A stretch of DNA of 64,000 nucleotides, taken from assembly GCA_032158295.1 (NCBI GenBank), contig CM063249.1, forward strand, positions 16,661,416 through 16,725,415. The letters run 5' to 3'. Made by a program: the position numbers and the translations under genes. Each line of letters opens with the position of its first letter. Positions within the stretch are counted from its first letter, which is position 1. Below the pieces are notes generated by a model that saw only the letters and a list, made by a program, of their open reading frames with translations, searched no databases and had not been told where the DNA came from. Source of the DNA: Pycnopodia helianthoides. Its lineage: Eukaryota > Echinodermata > Asteroidea > Forcipulatida > Asteriidae. Below are positions 12,022 to 57,797 of this stretch, one piece after another.

Positions 12022-13594
12022 AGAGATATCGCCAATGGTTTAAAATGGGTTTTTTAAAGTGATTAATGAGAATTTAGGATTGCAAGTCAAACTTGAGCCA
12101 CTCTAAATTTGTCAACTCCCAGAAGAGATTCGAACATTTTTGTATCAGTTTGATCGCCATGTCTTGACACAGACTGGCGATTAGAAAGAGAAAAAAATGC
12201 TGTGACGGGGTTGACTCTGCAAGAATGTGATCATCTCAACATAATTCCCAGGTACAATGTATTTTTTTTAATTTGTTTTTACATTGTGGAACTCACACAG
12301 TAAAAATTACTCCCGCAATACACACCGCTAAATTGTTCTGCTTTTGGGGCGGGGTGTTCTGTTTTGGTTTTTTGTCTGATCCAGTCTCTGTTACCACGGT
12401 GTACAAATTGAAAATGGACCTAACAAATTGCTGACGAGAAGAAAAAAAAATCTTACTGAAGAAGACTGGTGTCCCTCCGGATGTAAACCAGTGATTTTTA
12501 TGACGTCACAATTTGTTTATTTTTTTTTGAAACTTTTTATTTTAATGAAAGGCACAAATCTAATGGCGACAAAATTGGACACAGGTGCGCATGCGTACAG
12601 CAGACTGATCCCCAACCCCCATCTGAAATTCACTCTCAACACCCAGCTTAAACCCACACTTCGTCCCATCATAGAAATGCAAACATATATTGATTCTTAA
12701 ACCCCCCCCCTCCCCCAAATGAGAGATTTCTGACCCACTATCGGGAGGAAATAGCCGGAGTCTGACGAGCCAGGCCCAGGATGTAGCGATCCGATATCTT
12801 CTGCTGATCGTGTAACAACCCCTGTCGATAATTTGGCGACTGTGTAAATTTATCTCAGACTCTCTCTCTCTCTTCCTCTCAGCCCCGACCCCCCCCCCCC
12901 TCTTTCCAATCCTTCTTAATGACAGCTACAACCATCGATTTTACATGATCTCTCGAAATTGAAACGAATCATCCCCGTGAACGTTGGGGTTTGATGTCGC
13001 CTCTATCACACGGGATCGACACACACAAAATCAAGGCTTGAAACTTAGGGGACAAGGAATACAAAAAAAATTGTTTAACGAGGAAGATTGAAAAAAAAAA
13101 AAAAAAAAATGAAATCGATTTTTCTACGGCGCACGAACAGCATGGTTATTTCGTCACAAACATCTACATGAAAAAGCTCGCATCTCGATTGTTTTTCAAT
13201 CAAGTTGCATGAAACCCTAACATAAAGTGTTGACAATGTACCACAAAATTACAGATTGCTAGTAAAAAAAAAAACACACAACGGTTGGTCGCCTAGTCCC
13301 TGTGTTTGTAACAATAACGGGTCGACGTAATGTTATCTAGCACCGCTACGGAAATCACAAAATTCCTGAAAGGTTTCTGCTTGATCGATATTGGCCCACA
13401 TTAATCGGTAACAAGGATTATTTAAAAACGATCAATTTTGTACTTAACAATGGAGAGGGAATTATTTCAGAGGTTAAGAAAAAATACAGGTCCAGACAGC
13501 ATCTACACGTTTTAAAATGATTGTTGGGTGGCGTTTACCCTCTTCTTTTTTTTAAGTTCATCGTTTAAATATCTTGGTGCGAATTGTATTTACC

Positions 13595-13600
13595 TTTATT
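13595..13600 (-). terminator. Candidate polyadenylation signal of Tbx2/3
   Basis: The minus strand reads AATAAA about 70 bases after the TGA stop. It would give a very short 3' UTR. Tbx2/3 mRNAs usually have longer 3' UTRs, so a distal site further towards position 1 could be the main one. Confidence 0.35.
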
Positions 13601-13668
13601 TTCTTCAAAAGTTCATAATTATAATCTATTCTTTAATAAGGAGATGACATCGGTTAAATGTTCATGCG

Positions 13669-47986
<34,318 letters not shown>

Positions 47987-48149
47987 CGAGGTCTGCGACG
48001 ACGGTGTGTGATGGGTTTCAGTGTAGTGCCGGCCGGTACCGCGAAGGCACGGGCAGACTGAGGTAGGAAACTGCCGCTGCTTGGCTGGGCTCAACACGGC
48101 GGCTCGGCTGACTCCGGATTAGAAATCACACTGTCCAGCTGTGAGCCGA

Positions 48150-48252
48150 GTAACTGACTGGAGTCTCCGCTGGCTGTGAAGAGAGACGAAGTCCCGGCTG
48201 GAGCAATGAGCCACGCAGCTTGATTGGTTATTTGGCACGAAGCGTCCAATGG
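48150..48252 (-). promoter_or_regulatory. Probable Tbx2/3 core promoter (CCAAT boxes plus initiator-like TCAGTT)
   Basis: On the minus strand a TCAGTT initiator-like hexamer lies at 48157-48152, followed by a 5' leader with no ATG until 47986. Upstream are a CCAAT on the minus strand at 48227-48223 (about -70) and an opposite-orientation CCAAT at 48246-48250 (about -93). No good TATA box lies at -30 from this start. The transcription start is inferred from motif spacing only. Confidence 0.45.
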
Positions 48253-48259
48253 GAAACCC

Positions 48260-51005
48260 ACTGTTCAGCAGTCGAGATGTTCCGTGTGTAGTAGAAGTGA
48301 TCTTATTCCTGAAAGGCCTCGACCTGTAAGATGTGAAGCGATGTAAAAAAAAAAGCAAAGCTTAAAAATCACTCGCTATAGAAAAAGTAGACGTAAACAT
48401 TGACGGATTGTGAGTATAAGAGCCCTCATATCTGCATAACTTCAAGTGTGTTCACTCACAGTGGACTATATAAGAATGCTCCATCCACGGCAGGTCTTCC
48501 TCGGCAGCCGACCGGCTATATTTTGTCCTGTGTCCCGGCTGAATGACCCACTACGTAATTGCTAGCCAATTACAGCAAGATACTGTTATAAAGCATGCGG
48601 ATCGGACTGCGGCGGCAGCAACGCGTATACACACACATGCACACTGCCGTGCGTACAGTTTGAACACCGGGGTTAGGTCTGCGTGGTGACTGGTTGATTT
48701 ACCATCACAGTGTCATCACGGACAGCCATGTACGGTGCTTGTGTGGCACGCCCCTAACTCAGAGACTGACGGCCAGAGGTGTCAAAATCATGGGCCCATC
48801 TTTTATGCTCGCGTCTACTCACTTGAAATTATTCTGTTTTGTCATCAAGGCGATTTTTTGTTTCTTCTTACGCAAATTATCAACGGTAGGGAGCAACGCC
48901 ACTGTAACCTGTTCCCCCCAACACACAAAACCCACGAAAGTCGGTAAATTTTGGAGATGCTATACTGTATATTAAAAGCTTGTAGTAGCGGTCTGTAGCT
49001 CAATTTTCTTCTTGCTAAACCGATCTGTACCGATCCCTCCCTATTGTAATATTTATAGCATGGGCCATTGGAGGCGGGCCAGTTAAAAGCGTGAAAATGA
49101 TGCTGCAACTTGAAAGGTGATTAGCTTTTCCAGCATTCCATTTCAACGCAAATGCCTAAGTACCGCTGGCGCCAGCAGTGTGAGCACACACAATGAACGC
49201 CGTCTGGTATCTGTTGTCATTCACCAAACTGTACCGGGGCCCCGCAGTCCGCATAATCGCCTGAACCCACCCACGAGGAGGTTCGCTAACCGGGCGTTCA
49301 GGGGGGATTTTTTCTGCTGCGCCGCGGTGTACAACATTTACACGCTATGGCTGGTTGAGCTTCTCTCTTTTTCTTTTTTTTTTGATGCGCAGGGGGTAAA
49401 GAATTAGAGGAGGGGGGAAAATGCAGGGGGGGGGGAAACCTTTAAGTTTCCACGATTGGTCGGGACCGAGTCCTCATTTTGTATTCAGTCAAGCCCATTT
49501 ATGGAAATAGCATGTGGTGGCTGCTTTGCTAGGCGTCAGAGGTTACGGTATGTGACTCTGTCCGTGTGTGCATAATGCGTGTGTGCGGTGTCACCGCGGT
49601 TGTCCATGTTCAGGGGCCAAAGTAAAGAGACTACTGCTTTTTAGTGATCGAGCGGCCGCTTTGGCTCGGTTTTTTCCTCATAATGTAGACTTTGTCCGCT
49701 CAAAAAAAGCTCACATTTTACGTTAAAAATGTTGCCTTCAGGTACATTATTATGTTCCCTTAAGAAGAAAGAGACTAAATTGATCGTTTGGTGGTGAGAA
49801 AGGATGGTGTCAGTGGGGCGAAATTCTGATCAATACTGGGGTCCCGAAAGCAGAGGGGTGCCATGAGTATTAACGACGTTGAAATCGCACCACTTGAAAT
49901 CCTTCTGAGGGTGTCTGTGCCCAGAGAGGGGCTATTATCAATAATTACACCCCGTGATTGACAGTTGCCTCGCGACTATCCCGCCCCTGGCCAATCAGCG
50001 CCGAGCTGTAGATAATTGTTGTTGACTGGCTAAAGTGTTAACATAATTAATAAGCGCCAGGGAAAACACGCTAGGTGTGAAAGTCCTTTGTGGAGGTCTG
50101 CGCCGCCTATTCACTGTACACAAACCACTAAACCGTACTGGCGCCAGCTTTGCCATTGGATGATTAATTTCAACGAAAACATATGGGAATTGTTGAATGC
50201 TTCACTGCCGGACCGCGGCCCGGAATGGAGACCCTTTTGTTTCAGACCCAGTTTCCAAACACGTCTTTTCAAAGAGAGGGTATTCTCGGACCGGTTTGTC
50301 TTCTTCTTTTCTCCTAACACCCCCCCCCTCCCCTCACTCTTTTCATCCCCGAGAAGGATTTTGATTGGGAAGTTAATAGAATTTCGATCGTTGAGTGGGG
50401 GGCCATGTAGCGTTCGCAACCGGGCTGGCTGTGGCTGCGGTAGACCCGGCTAGGGTACCGCTGTGCTGCCACCACGGCCGCGGAACAGTCCTGGGTGGGG
50501 TGCAAAGGACAGGACCAGTTGCCGGGAGGGGAAGCGCCGGTTGGGGTTTTTATTTTGTTTTATCGCATTTTTTTTTTACGGGGTTAAGCTAGGCCCGCTG
50601 GCTCCGTCTATCACTTTTCGGCGTCCCCGTTATCTTGGTTAACTGATTGGGACACGTCATTAGCTTTTCGTTTACACACAAAAACCAGTGTGGTCTGTTT
50701 ATGTAATCAACTCACGCGGTTGTGTTGTTTTTTCGAGAGTTTAGCCTGGACTCCATACGAGGTGAAGAAGGATCGCTGATAAAACAGTGGCACTATCATT
50801 GGCAGGATATATTATGCGCAACGGCACATAAAACAAACATCTCATTAATGAAAAATTATGAGGCTATACGCCGTGATTCATGAAGACCGCCCTCACTCGG
50901 CCCTTGAAGCGAGCCCGCGGACAAATTGAATATTATTATTGTTATTCATACAGCATATAATTTAATATATTGCGAGCAGTTGCCAAATTGCAGACATTTG
51001 ATTAA
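48260..51005. other. Upstream region, GC-richer, no gene recognised
   Basis: This stretch directly upstream of Tbx2/3 is locally richer in CpG (around 49.9-50.5 kb) and contains a CCGCCCC GC box followed by GGCCAATCAGCG near 49980-50000. It could be a distal promoter or enhancer. No exon or repeat is identifiable. Confidence 0.4.
48467..48475 (+). promoter_or_regulatory. Plus-strand TATA-like motif upstream of Tbx2/3
   Basis: CTATATAAG is a near-consensus TATA box on the plus strand, about 310 bases upstream of the proposed Tbx2/3 start and pointing away from the gene. The minus-strand reading (TATATAG) is a poorer match, and a start 30 bases beyond it would place several upstream ATGs in the leader. 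Confidence 0.25.
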
Positions 51006-51614
51006 AGGCAGGGTATATTTTTGGGAATTATTCTACAAGTTAGTCACCCTAAAAACTTACCTGTTAAGAGAACTGAAGATCTGTTGATAATATTATTAAA
51101 AAAAACTACTCCGTTTGAAGAAGCGTAGTTTAGAGAAAGAGGTCATTTTCACCTCAACAAATTGAATCTGAGAAAGGCTACAGGCATGAATCCCTTCTCA
51201 GCCATTTGAAAGCACACAATTTCATGCAACAAGGGTTTTTTCTTTCATTATTTTCTTGCAACTTCGATGACCAAGTGAGCAAAAAAAAAATCACAAGTAT
51301 TATTATTATTATTATTTATTCGACCAAAACAACGCAAAATGTACAAAAATAAACAAATGAAAAAAAATAAATAAATAAACGTGATAAAAGGAGCAAGAAA
51401 TCAAACATAATGTACACAAATAATACAAAATGAACAGAAAAACACAGAATTAAACATCTTAACAGGGCCAATACAATAAAAAACACAAACAAACTATGGA
51501 CGAACGAAATGAACAACAAGAAAAACTGTGTGTTATTTTTATGCATAATGTTGGGATACACCAAGTGAGAATACTGGTCTTTGACAATAAAATTACCAAA
51601 GGTAAACCCTGCCT
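51006..51614 (+). mobile_element. TTAA-flanked MITE-like element with internal insertion
   Basis: The ends AGGCAGGGTATATTTTTGGG and the complement of CCAAAGGTAAACCCTGCCT form an imperfect terminal inverted repeat, flanked by TTAA at 51002-51005 and 51615-51618. It is longer than its relatives because of an (ATT)n and AT-rich insertion at about 51298-51530. The segment CATTATTTTCTTGCAACTTCGATGACC is a family hallmark recalled from echinoderm sequences. Confidence 0.82.
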
Positions 51615-51876
51615 TTAAGCGTGCTTGTCTATACCTCCTGCCAACCAGTATGCGTTCAGAAGAACTCTAATAAAAATTGTGCATTTCAATCGTTTTATTG
51701 GCGGCCGATATTCCTCGGTATGTTTTTTTTCTTCTTTGTCTTTATTTCCCGATGATTATTGCTGGTTGTATTTATATTATGGAATAATTACATGACTTAT
51801 GTTGTTTCAGGCATAAAATTAAGTGTACCGTGTCACATAAAACAATACAGTATTAATTATACAAAACTCTCCTTAA

Positions 51877-52219
51877 AGGTATTATACATGATTGGTAGAG
51901 CTGACAAACAAAGTTCATGTTTTGTGTGATTAACCATATACATGAAATAACAAACCTGTAAAATTTGAGCTCAATTGGTCATCGAGGTCACGAGAAAATA
52001 GTGAAAAGAGACCTTGTGTGTTTTCTGTTTTCAAACATCGAGTTTATTATCGCGCACGATAAAAAACTATTGTTTTATTCACTTCGCAGAAACGATAGCA
52101 TTTTAGGCAGAAATATTTTAAGGAACCCTTTCTACCATTACTTACTTTAAATCATGTAAGTTATGTGTGAATCTGTGAACATTTGTGTTTTTCAATCTTA
52201 CCAATAGTGTACAGGGCCT
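51877..52219 (+). mobile_element. TTAA-flanked MITE-like element (343 bp)
   Basis: The left end AGGTATTATACATGATTGGTAG pairs with the complement of the right end CTTACCAATAGTGTACAGGGCCT. It is flanked by TTAA at 51873-51876 and 52220-52223. The right TTAA is shared with the next element. The core CAAACCTGTAAAATTTGAG plus CTCAATTGGTCATCGAGG links it to the other copies. Confidence 0.82.
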
Positions 52220-52223
52220 TTAA

Positions 52224-52579
52224 AGGTAAGGTATACTTTTGGTAGTTATCAAAGACTGGTATATCCTCACTTGGTGTATCCCAAGATATGCACAGAATAA
52301 TATGGCTCAATTGGTCATCGAAGTTTGTAAGAAAATAATTAGAGGAAAAAAGGCCCTTGTTGCGTGGGGGGATTGCTTTCAAATGCCTGAGAAAGGCTTT
52401 ATGATTGACTGGCCCCAGATTCAAATATTTCAGTGAGAAATTACCTCTTTCTCAAAAAACTGCATTACTTCAGAGGTAGTCGTTTTCTCATAATGTTTTA
52501 TACTATCAGCAACTCTCAGGTGCTCCTTTCTAAGTAAGTTTTTTTTATGATACTGTATATCAAAAAGTACCACTTGCCT
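52224..52579 (+). mobile_element. TTAA-flanked MITE-like element abutting its neighbour
   Basis: It starts AGGTAAGGTATACTTTTGGTAG and ends with the complement of AGGCAAGTGGTACTTTTTG. The flanking TTAA sites are at 52220-52223 (shared) and 52580-52583. It contains GGCTCAATTGGTCATCGAAG and GAGAAAGGCTTTATGATTG blocks typical of the family. Confidence 0.8.
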
Positions 52580-52690
52580 TTAAAGGTAGTATTCGACAAA
52601 ACTCTATTTTACAAGGTAGCACATAACACCTGTCTATTTATGTTTTCTATTTTAAGTTTTCCTCTGAAATAACATTTCAGAGTTTTTTAA

Positions 52691-53078
52691 AGGAACATTA
52701 CAGAATTGTTTTTTGCTAACAAAACAGTTGCTGGCAGTGTAAGCACTTTATGTAATCCACCATATACATAAACTGACAAACCTGTACTCAAGTTTGAGAT
52801 CGATCGGCCATCTGGGTCACGAGAAAATAGTGACAACCCGATTACACATTTTGCATGAAATCATATAGATTCAACAAATGAATAAAACGCTCACTGAGCG
52901 ATAAACTCCAATCGGAAAATTAGTTTATTCATTTCTCATCAAATATGGCAATTCAGACAGAAATATTTCAAGGGATGTTTTGTACTATCATCATCATTAG
53001 ACCGTGTAAGTTTTATGCAAATCTGTGATCAAAAAGTATATTTTACAAGTTTTTTCTTACCAATTCTGTAATGTTCCT
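52691..53078 (-). mobile_element. TTAA-flanked MITE-like element, copy 2 (388 bp), inverted relative to 33242
   Basis: It has the same length and nearly the same sequence as 33242-33629 but in opposite orientation. The termini are AGGAACATTACAGAATTG and CAATTCTGTAATGTTCCT, with flanking TTAA at 52687-52690 and 53079-53082. Differences are a small number of substitutions and short indels, so both copies are young or recently related. Confidence 0.88.
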
Positions 53079-53460
53079 TTAACAAATAGTTTTTGTTGAA
53101 TACGATGAAAAACTGTCGAATAGAAAACAAGGCCTATTAGACATTTAATCTAGAGTTATTTCTTCTTCATTATTTCATTCAGTTGGTAATTAATATAGCA
53201 GACCAAAAAAGAAGGGACAGCGAAATGTCCCGTGACAAAAAAAATAAAAATAAAATAAAAATAAAAATAATAATCCATATCATGTTTTTTCCCCTAAACA
53301 CAAACTCCCTCAAAAAGAGTGAGTTTGTAAAGCGTCAACGTTCAGAACTAAAAACAAACACAAACGTTTTATGAACTTTGGACAAGATGCGGATACTGGC
53401 TTTTTAGAGGATGGTTCCTCAAGAAACATTTAGATTTGCCGTCTTTGTTGTAAAGTTGTT

Positions 53461-53461
53461 T

Positions 53462-53492
<31 letters not shown>

Positions 53493-53541
53493 TGTTTTGG
53501 GTTTTTTTGGGGGGTTACACTTTGTTTGTTTGTTGTTGTTG

Positions 53542-53572
<31 letters not shown>
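53461..53572 (+). repeat. (TTG)n-rich tract
   Basis: Two blocks of GTT units separated by a T/G-rich spacer with a GGGGGG run. Confidence 0.9.
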
Positions 53573-53574
<2 letters not shown>

Positions 53575-56500
53575 GACTAATATCACTTCCCGCCACCTAT
53601 ATTCTTGTTTTAAAAAAATGTGTTTTACGAGCGTTTTCTAGCCGATAGCCGTGAGGTCAAAGTAGATGAGTTCATTACAGGGAAACGACGACGACAGTCA
53701 ATTTTCCAAACGAAATCCATTCCGCACTCGCTTTGGTCCCGCACTCTGGACGGCCCCTCTCACACGAATCACGGTACAGAAGTTGCGCATTTTGTGCCAG
53801 GTTTTGAACACACACACACACACAAAACTGTGCAAATACACCTCGGCTATGAGTGTTGGCCCAAAAAAGGCGACCACTGGTCCGACATGATGTCAAAACT
53901 TTGCTTGTGCAAAGTTGACGTGGTGCGAAATGTAAACGAAAGGGCGGTGATTGTCCGAACGTTTTGTCTTGGGGGCGAGCCCCTGAAGTGGGTTGGACTT
54001 TCGCAATCAATTGAGCTCAAAGTGATTAGAGGGTAAACCAAACCCGAAGAGCCCTTTCACTGGGTGTATAAAGAAGGGCTCTGACGTTTAAACCACACCG
54101 GCGCCACGGGGTCCGGTGGGCTCTAGACGCACGCCGTGTGCTACGCGTACTTGCGGGGGGATCATTCAGGCCCGACACACGGAAGTATGCAAAGCCCGTG
54201 TACACAATATTGCGTGCCGGCTTGCAGATTGCACGACGTCTTCTGTATCAAGTTGTTATGTTTAAGTTGATATATTTGTCACAAGTGGAGTTAAGGAACT
54301 TGGTCTATACTTTCTTTCCTGTCAGCTCTAAATATATCCAATGGAAGATTTCATGTTATATCAGTGTGCATGTTGCAAGTGAAATTTGTGCAGTAGGTCC
54401 TACGACGATAAGAAACTTTTTTCGAGGTTTCATGCAGACCCTCTGTGGTAATCAGTTCACAGAGAAAGTGATATACACAACTTGTATTGAGATCTCGAGG
54501 CGGTGAGATTTGTCGAGATCACAGGGATCGTGCCCGTGCTCGATGGAAATTCTTCCTCAATGTTTACGGGGCACTTGCCCTTCAGTCACGATGCTGGTCG
54601 CCGTCACATCCTCATTGATGGCCCGACGACCCTTCGCTGCGACACAGAACATGCGCACTCGTTGTGAATCATTTTGAGCTCCTTCCTCGATTTTGTATGT
54701 TGCCGAACGCACTTCTTTCCCCCATCGATTTCACTCCCCCTATTTAAGAGTTCCTGAAACTATAGCATTACGTGTGACAAAGCTATAAAACTAGTGTAAT
54801 TCCACCCCGTCTGATGAATCATTGATTTCTACTGAAAGAAGCATGACCTCTGCTTGCTGACCGCCGCATCCCCTCCCTCCTCCTCCCCCCCCCCCGATAA
54901 AAAAAAAGAGAAAGAAAATCTTCTCGCTCACAGAAATAATAAATAATTCGCAAAATAACAAAACGTGTGAGAAGCCCCGAGGTGACAATTCACACGTAAG
55001 GCGCTATGTGTATCAAATAAATATAGGGACGCAACAAACGGAGATCCAGCGATTCTATTGAATTCCTACCCCGATCACATTCCCCTTTTTATCGATGCGT
55101 GCTGGAAGGGGGAGACGGAAAACACCCCCAAATCATTTTAGCACCTCCGTGGCGAGGGCTCCCTTTTCACTGACAATTGAGCACTTCTCGGAGTTGTCAC
55201 CGCGGACGCGATTTTTTTTTGTCCCCTCTTCAATTTCCCCCCAAACAAAGTTGTGTTCCCTTTTTTTGTTCGCGTGCATCCACGACAGTTTTGAGCTGTG
55301 CTGGCCACGGGGAAACGCCCGCGTTCAATGGACCCCGAGTAGGACATGGCGACAAGGTGGCGCCCGGTCCAGGGCGCATCATCCCCGGAAACTGTTGTGA
55401 AAGGAGGGGGGGGGGCAGAGGAACGAGATAGATGTTCCGTATTGAGATAAGAGTATCGATTGAATTATCCTGTTTGTGTTATCTTTATCAGGGACTTCAC
55501 CACCCATTCACCCCCTTCGCCTCTCTAACTCTGTCCTTTCAACGAGTACACCCCCCTTTGATCGAACCAGAATATAGTCACGAATAGGAGCTGCGTTGTC
55601 TAGTGGAAAATTATTCCCTTATACTTGTGATGGGAGCAAGGCCCAATGGCCAATGTTGTGCATTTTGTTGTTGTTGTTGTTGTTGTGGCTGCCCCCATTA
55701 TCACGAAGCTGTTTTCATTCAGTATTGGTTTATTGTGGATGTCACCTGCCATCCCTATCCGTTCCCATTGTGTGAGAGTCCAATACCGAGCTGAAATGGC
55801 AATCGATGATGTCCCCACATTTCGTTCTATATCATTTTATTGTCACCGTTTTAATTGAGGAACAACAATTCTATTTCATTTCCCTTATGACAGATATTAC
55901 CGCATATTTCCTCGCTTGGTGACTTATAAATACATGGAATGCCCAATGCCCAAGACAGACTATTGGCAATTAGTATATAGACGCACTGTATCATTACTGA
56001 CTCGTTCGTACATTTCGTTTTGCTTCACTTAAACAAAAAAAAGCTTATTCTACCAAATATGTGTATTGTGGTCAAGAAAATATCTCAGGAAAGTCGTAAC
56101 TTTTCAATTAGGAAACATCGCTTTCCAATCCCAACTATTAAGTGGTTTACTATTTCCACAACCAAATAAAACGATAGTCAAAATACGTGAAATAACCATG
56201 TACACTTTGGCTTCTTCCAAACCGCATTTTCTCACGGGGGCCGGGGTATAAATCTGTTGCAATGAATTTGAAATGTTCACCTGTAACGTCTGATCATGGT
56301 GTGATGAAGTGCTTCTTGTAATACAACAACATTTAGATGAGTGTTGTCTCTTCTTCCAAATACCAGTGGCGCATTCTTGTGCCCCGTTCATACAGGTTGT
56401 GCACGCTTCTTTCACCCGTTGTTATGTTTTCAGTTTAATCCAATAACACTTCACATTTTTTTTTTCAGGCGCATCCTCGTTCCAAACCAGTCTTCCTCCA

Positions 56501-57642
56501 TGTTTGAACAGTGCCCACAAGTCAGACCCGCAGCACCCCCGCAAGAGCACTCCGGCTTCCAAACCCATTCAAATCTAAACCAGATTTCCCCACACACAGG
56601 TTGGGACCCCAACATTGGCCATTGTTATAGCTATAGGTGTTAAGTAGCTGTGTACTTCAATTTGCATTGTTTCCCAACGCGATAAGTGACGCGATTACAA
56701 AACCACACAAGAGACCCTCTTCCCACCTCTGGATGGCCTCAATGTTTGGATCCTGAAAGAAATTAAAGTCCCCCCCCCTTCTAATTTGATTGTTCCACGG
56801 TTAATTAAGTGAATCATCTTCACACCTCTTGTTCTTCTCCTGGTGTAGGGGTCTTTACTTTCATTGGTTTACGGTTACCAACCAAGTTGGATGTCAGAGC
56901 TTTTTGTCTCTCTTTCTAAGAACAGGAAGCATTTTGATTGTTCCAGAATGCAAGGTATCAGAAAGCACTGCTGGTTGCGCGTACCCACACGCATCCACTG
57001 AACAAGGTGTGGTAATTTTTCCAAACAAAGCGTTGATTAGATCTAATATGAAAGCTTCATTGATTGTGAGTGACGTTACAGGCACAGAAACAGTCAGAGA
57101 AACTTATCCTTTCTGGAATACTGTCAAAGTTGAGGGAGTACCCATTGGAAGATAAGACCCGGGCAATCACCGCTGTGTATTGAGATCGCCGCAATCGAAA
57201 TAAGCATAATGGGGGAAAGTGTACGCAAAATCCCTAACTTAAAGTCAGAAAACAGCAAACGTTTTTGTTGTATTTTCTAATACCGGTACGTGACCATAAC
57301 ATTTTTTTCTGGGTTTTGTATTTACGTTATTCTTTTTTTTTGGGGGGGGGGGGCTCTGGGAGCCTGTTCGTTGAAAAGTATGAGGTCAGGAATGACCTTA
57401 CTCTCTTACCCAAAATGATATACTTTCCTTTTTCTAGAGGTTGGTATTAAGACTTCATTAGTTCTTGAGTTCTGCTCTACACTGATATCATGGATAACTT
57501 GATGGAAAATGACCCCAAATATCTGTTCAACTACCAGCCACCCTGAGAATGTTTCTTTTTTATTTTGAACTATACCCATGACTATTTTGGAGGAATATTA
57601 CAACTGAACGACGACTATCGATATTCACATACAGGTTCGATA
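53573..57642. other. Upstream intergenic DNA, nothing certain
   Basis: Contains C/G runs and TTG repeats. A plus-strand open segment at about 56850-57155 follows a polypyrimidine-TAG sequence and could be an exon, but no family is recognised. Confidence 0.4.
55669..55688 (+). repeat. (TTG)n microsatellite
   Basis: Six to seven GTT units. Confidence 0.85.
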
Positions 57643-57797
57643 CTGCAGTCAAGCCTCGTTAAAGAGAGCACCGTTTATTTAATATATAAAAAAAAAAGGT
57701 TCTGCTTATAAAGGTTCTTATATAAATTTCTCTGTTATAAAGAAGTATTTCGACCAGTCCAAGTGATCTTGTTATAACGAGAGTCGATTGCACGCAC
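57643..57797. mobile_element. Tigger/pogo-like short terminal-inverted-repeat element
   Basis: The left end CTGCAGTCAAGCCTCGTTA pairs with the complement of the right end TAACGAGAGTCGATTGCACG, and TA dinucleotides flank both sides. The CTCGTTATAACGAG-type end with internal TTATAAAG motifs is typical of non-autonomous pogo/Tigger elements. At 155 bp it has no coding capacity. Confidence 0.55.

Larger units (their letters stand above)
9391..13594. other. Intergenic DNA downstream of Tbx2/3
   Basis: Apart from the listed tandem repeat and A25 and AAT runs, it holds long C/G runs near 9555, 10051 and 12888 and two perfect CRE octamers (11600-11607 and 12501-12508). It may include a distal part of the Tbx2/3 3' UTR. 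Confidence 0.5.

Noticed and set aside
48097..48097. Extending Tbx2/3 exon 1 to the start of its open frame
   Set aside because: The codon there is GTG, not ATG; the first in-frame ATG is at 47986.
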